NCBI RefSeq assembly: GCF_902826915.1
Contig: NZ_CADEGP010000009.1
Span: forward strand, 1 to 57,971
Length of the DNA stretch: 57,971 nt
Direction of reading: 5' to 3'
DNA from: an uncultured Nitrosomonas sp.
GTDB taxonomy: Bacteria; Pseudomonadota; Gammaproteobacteria; Burkholderiales; Nitrosomonadaceae
The notes under the pieces were generated by a model. The model was not told the DNA's origin, made no database searches, and saw nothing but the letters and a program-made list of their open reading frames with translations. The position numbers and the translations under genes are program-made. Numbering within the stretch: position 1 is the first letter of the stretch; the number at the start of each line of letters is the position of its first letter. Below, in pieces: positions 57,579 to 57,971 of this stretch.

Positions 57579-57758
57579 TCGATTTTCGTTACGCATCCGT
57601 CTTTGTTCGCCTTATCAATTTATCTTGCGCCTCACGGAATAGTTGACTTAAATTTTTATCTTTTTATTCTCTCACATCTTTATTTCTTGGAAGAATGAGC
57701 TAGATCCGATTTAGTGGACGGGTAAGTATTTCGAGAATGCTACATTTTTCTCAAGTTT
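57579..57758. other. Intergenic region after the HDOD gene
   Basis: About 180 bases of AT-rich sequence with no gene, hairpin or RNA recognised. The right part may belong to the decayed element that follows. Confidence 0.5.
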
Positions 57759-57971
57759 TTACATGCAAGTTTTAGCGAAATCAGCAGTGGTTTGATTAAA
57801 TTCACGGTTAAGCAGGTTAGGTGCAATCGGCAGTTTGTGTTTAGAGTCGGTAGTGACTTTAAATCTACGTTTGTGGATGCAACGAACACCTGCAACCTTA
57901 CGTAACCGTTTGATACGGGAGCTATAGTCAAATCTGGTGTATGAGAATCAAGCGACCTGCTGTTTTTGATC
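57759..57971 (-). pseudogene. IS3-family transposase OrfB fragment
   Basis: On the minus strand from 57929 the frame reads DYSSRIKRLRKVAGVRCIHK then RRFKVTTDSKHKLPIAPNLL and NREFNQ before diverging and stopping at 57759-57761. The KRRFKVTTDSKH...PNLLNR pattern is typical of the region before the DDE domain in IS3-family OrfB. A stop codon upstream (minus strand) and the early end show that it is broken. The window edge cuts the left part. Confidence 0.75.

Overview
The window looks like chromosomal DNA from a moderately AT-rich betaproteobacterium, most likely a Nitrosomonas-like member of the Nitrosomonadaceae. This is an inference from gene content: EF-P with Arg32 next to its rhamnosyltransferase EarP, the order dusB-fis-purH-purD, and the mix of housekeeping genes. 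No ammonia-oxidation marker or rRNA is present to prove it. No tRNA, rRNA or CRISPR array was seen.

Layout. 1-600 is a decayed IS3-family element whose orfA carries eight copies of a 5-bp repeat. 653-7767 is an iron-sulfur cluster regulon: three tandem IscR-type operators, iscR, then sufA-sufB-sufC-sufD-sufS-sufU and an Nfu-type carrier, with sufB to sufU translationally coupled. 7822-12109 (minus strand) holds efp, earP, a DUF4126/SHOCT membrane protein, a Nudix hydrolase and a DUF2914 protein. 12231-16106 (plus) holds ligA, a purine phosphoribosyltransferase, a methylthioinosine phosphorylase and def. 16165-17648 is a small accessory patch (DUF5677 protein, frameshifted XRE antitoxin, orphan antitoxin-like gene). 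17689-22126 holds hemJ, an M32 carboxypeptidase, a PBP7-like endopeptidase, a small secreted protein, an Mth938-fold protein and a solo acyl carrier protein.

22254-33720 is the axial flagellar cluster: flgA on the minus strand, divergent from flgBCDEFGHIJKL, with a sigma-54-like promoter before flgB. 33742-37873 is dusB-fis-purH-purD (minus), followed by ubiH. Then come an ankyrin-repeat and a Sel1-repeat exported protein, class I aldolase, comEC, and a membrane histidine kinase with a single-domain response regulator. A second IS3 scrap lies at about 47250-47425.

47817-49481 encodes an HPt-REC-REC-GGDEF diguanylate cyclase. It converges on a tightly coupled three-gene operon (minus, 52817-49527): a lipoprotein retropepsin-like protease of the RimB/'zinc protease' family, an inactive transglutaminase fused to a multi-TM domain, and an ATP-grasp alpha-L-glutamate-ligase-like enzyme. 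This is the best candidate here for an uncharacterised envelope peptide-ligation system. The right end holds a small secreted protein, a lipoyl-domain dihydrolipoamide dehydrogenase, proA, an HDOD protein and a third IS3-family fragment.
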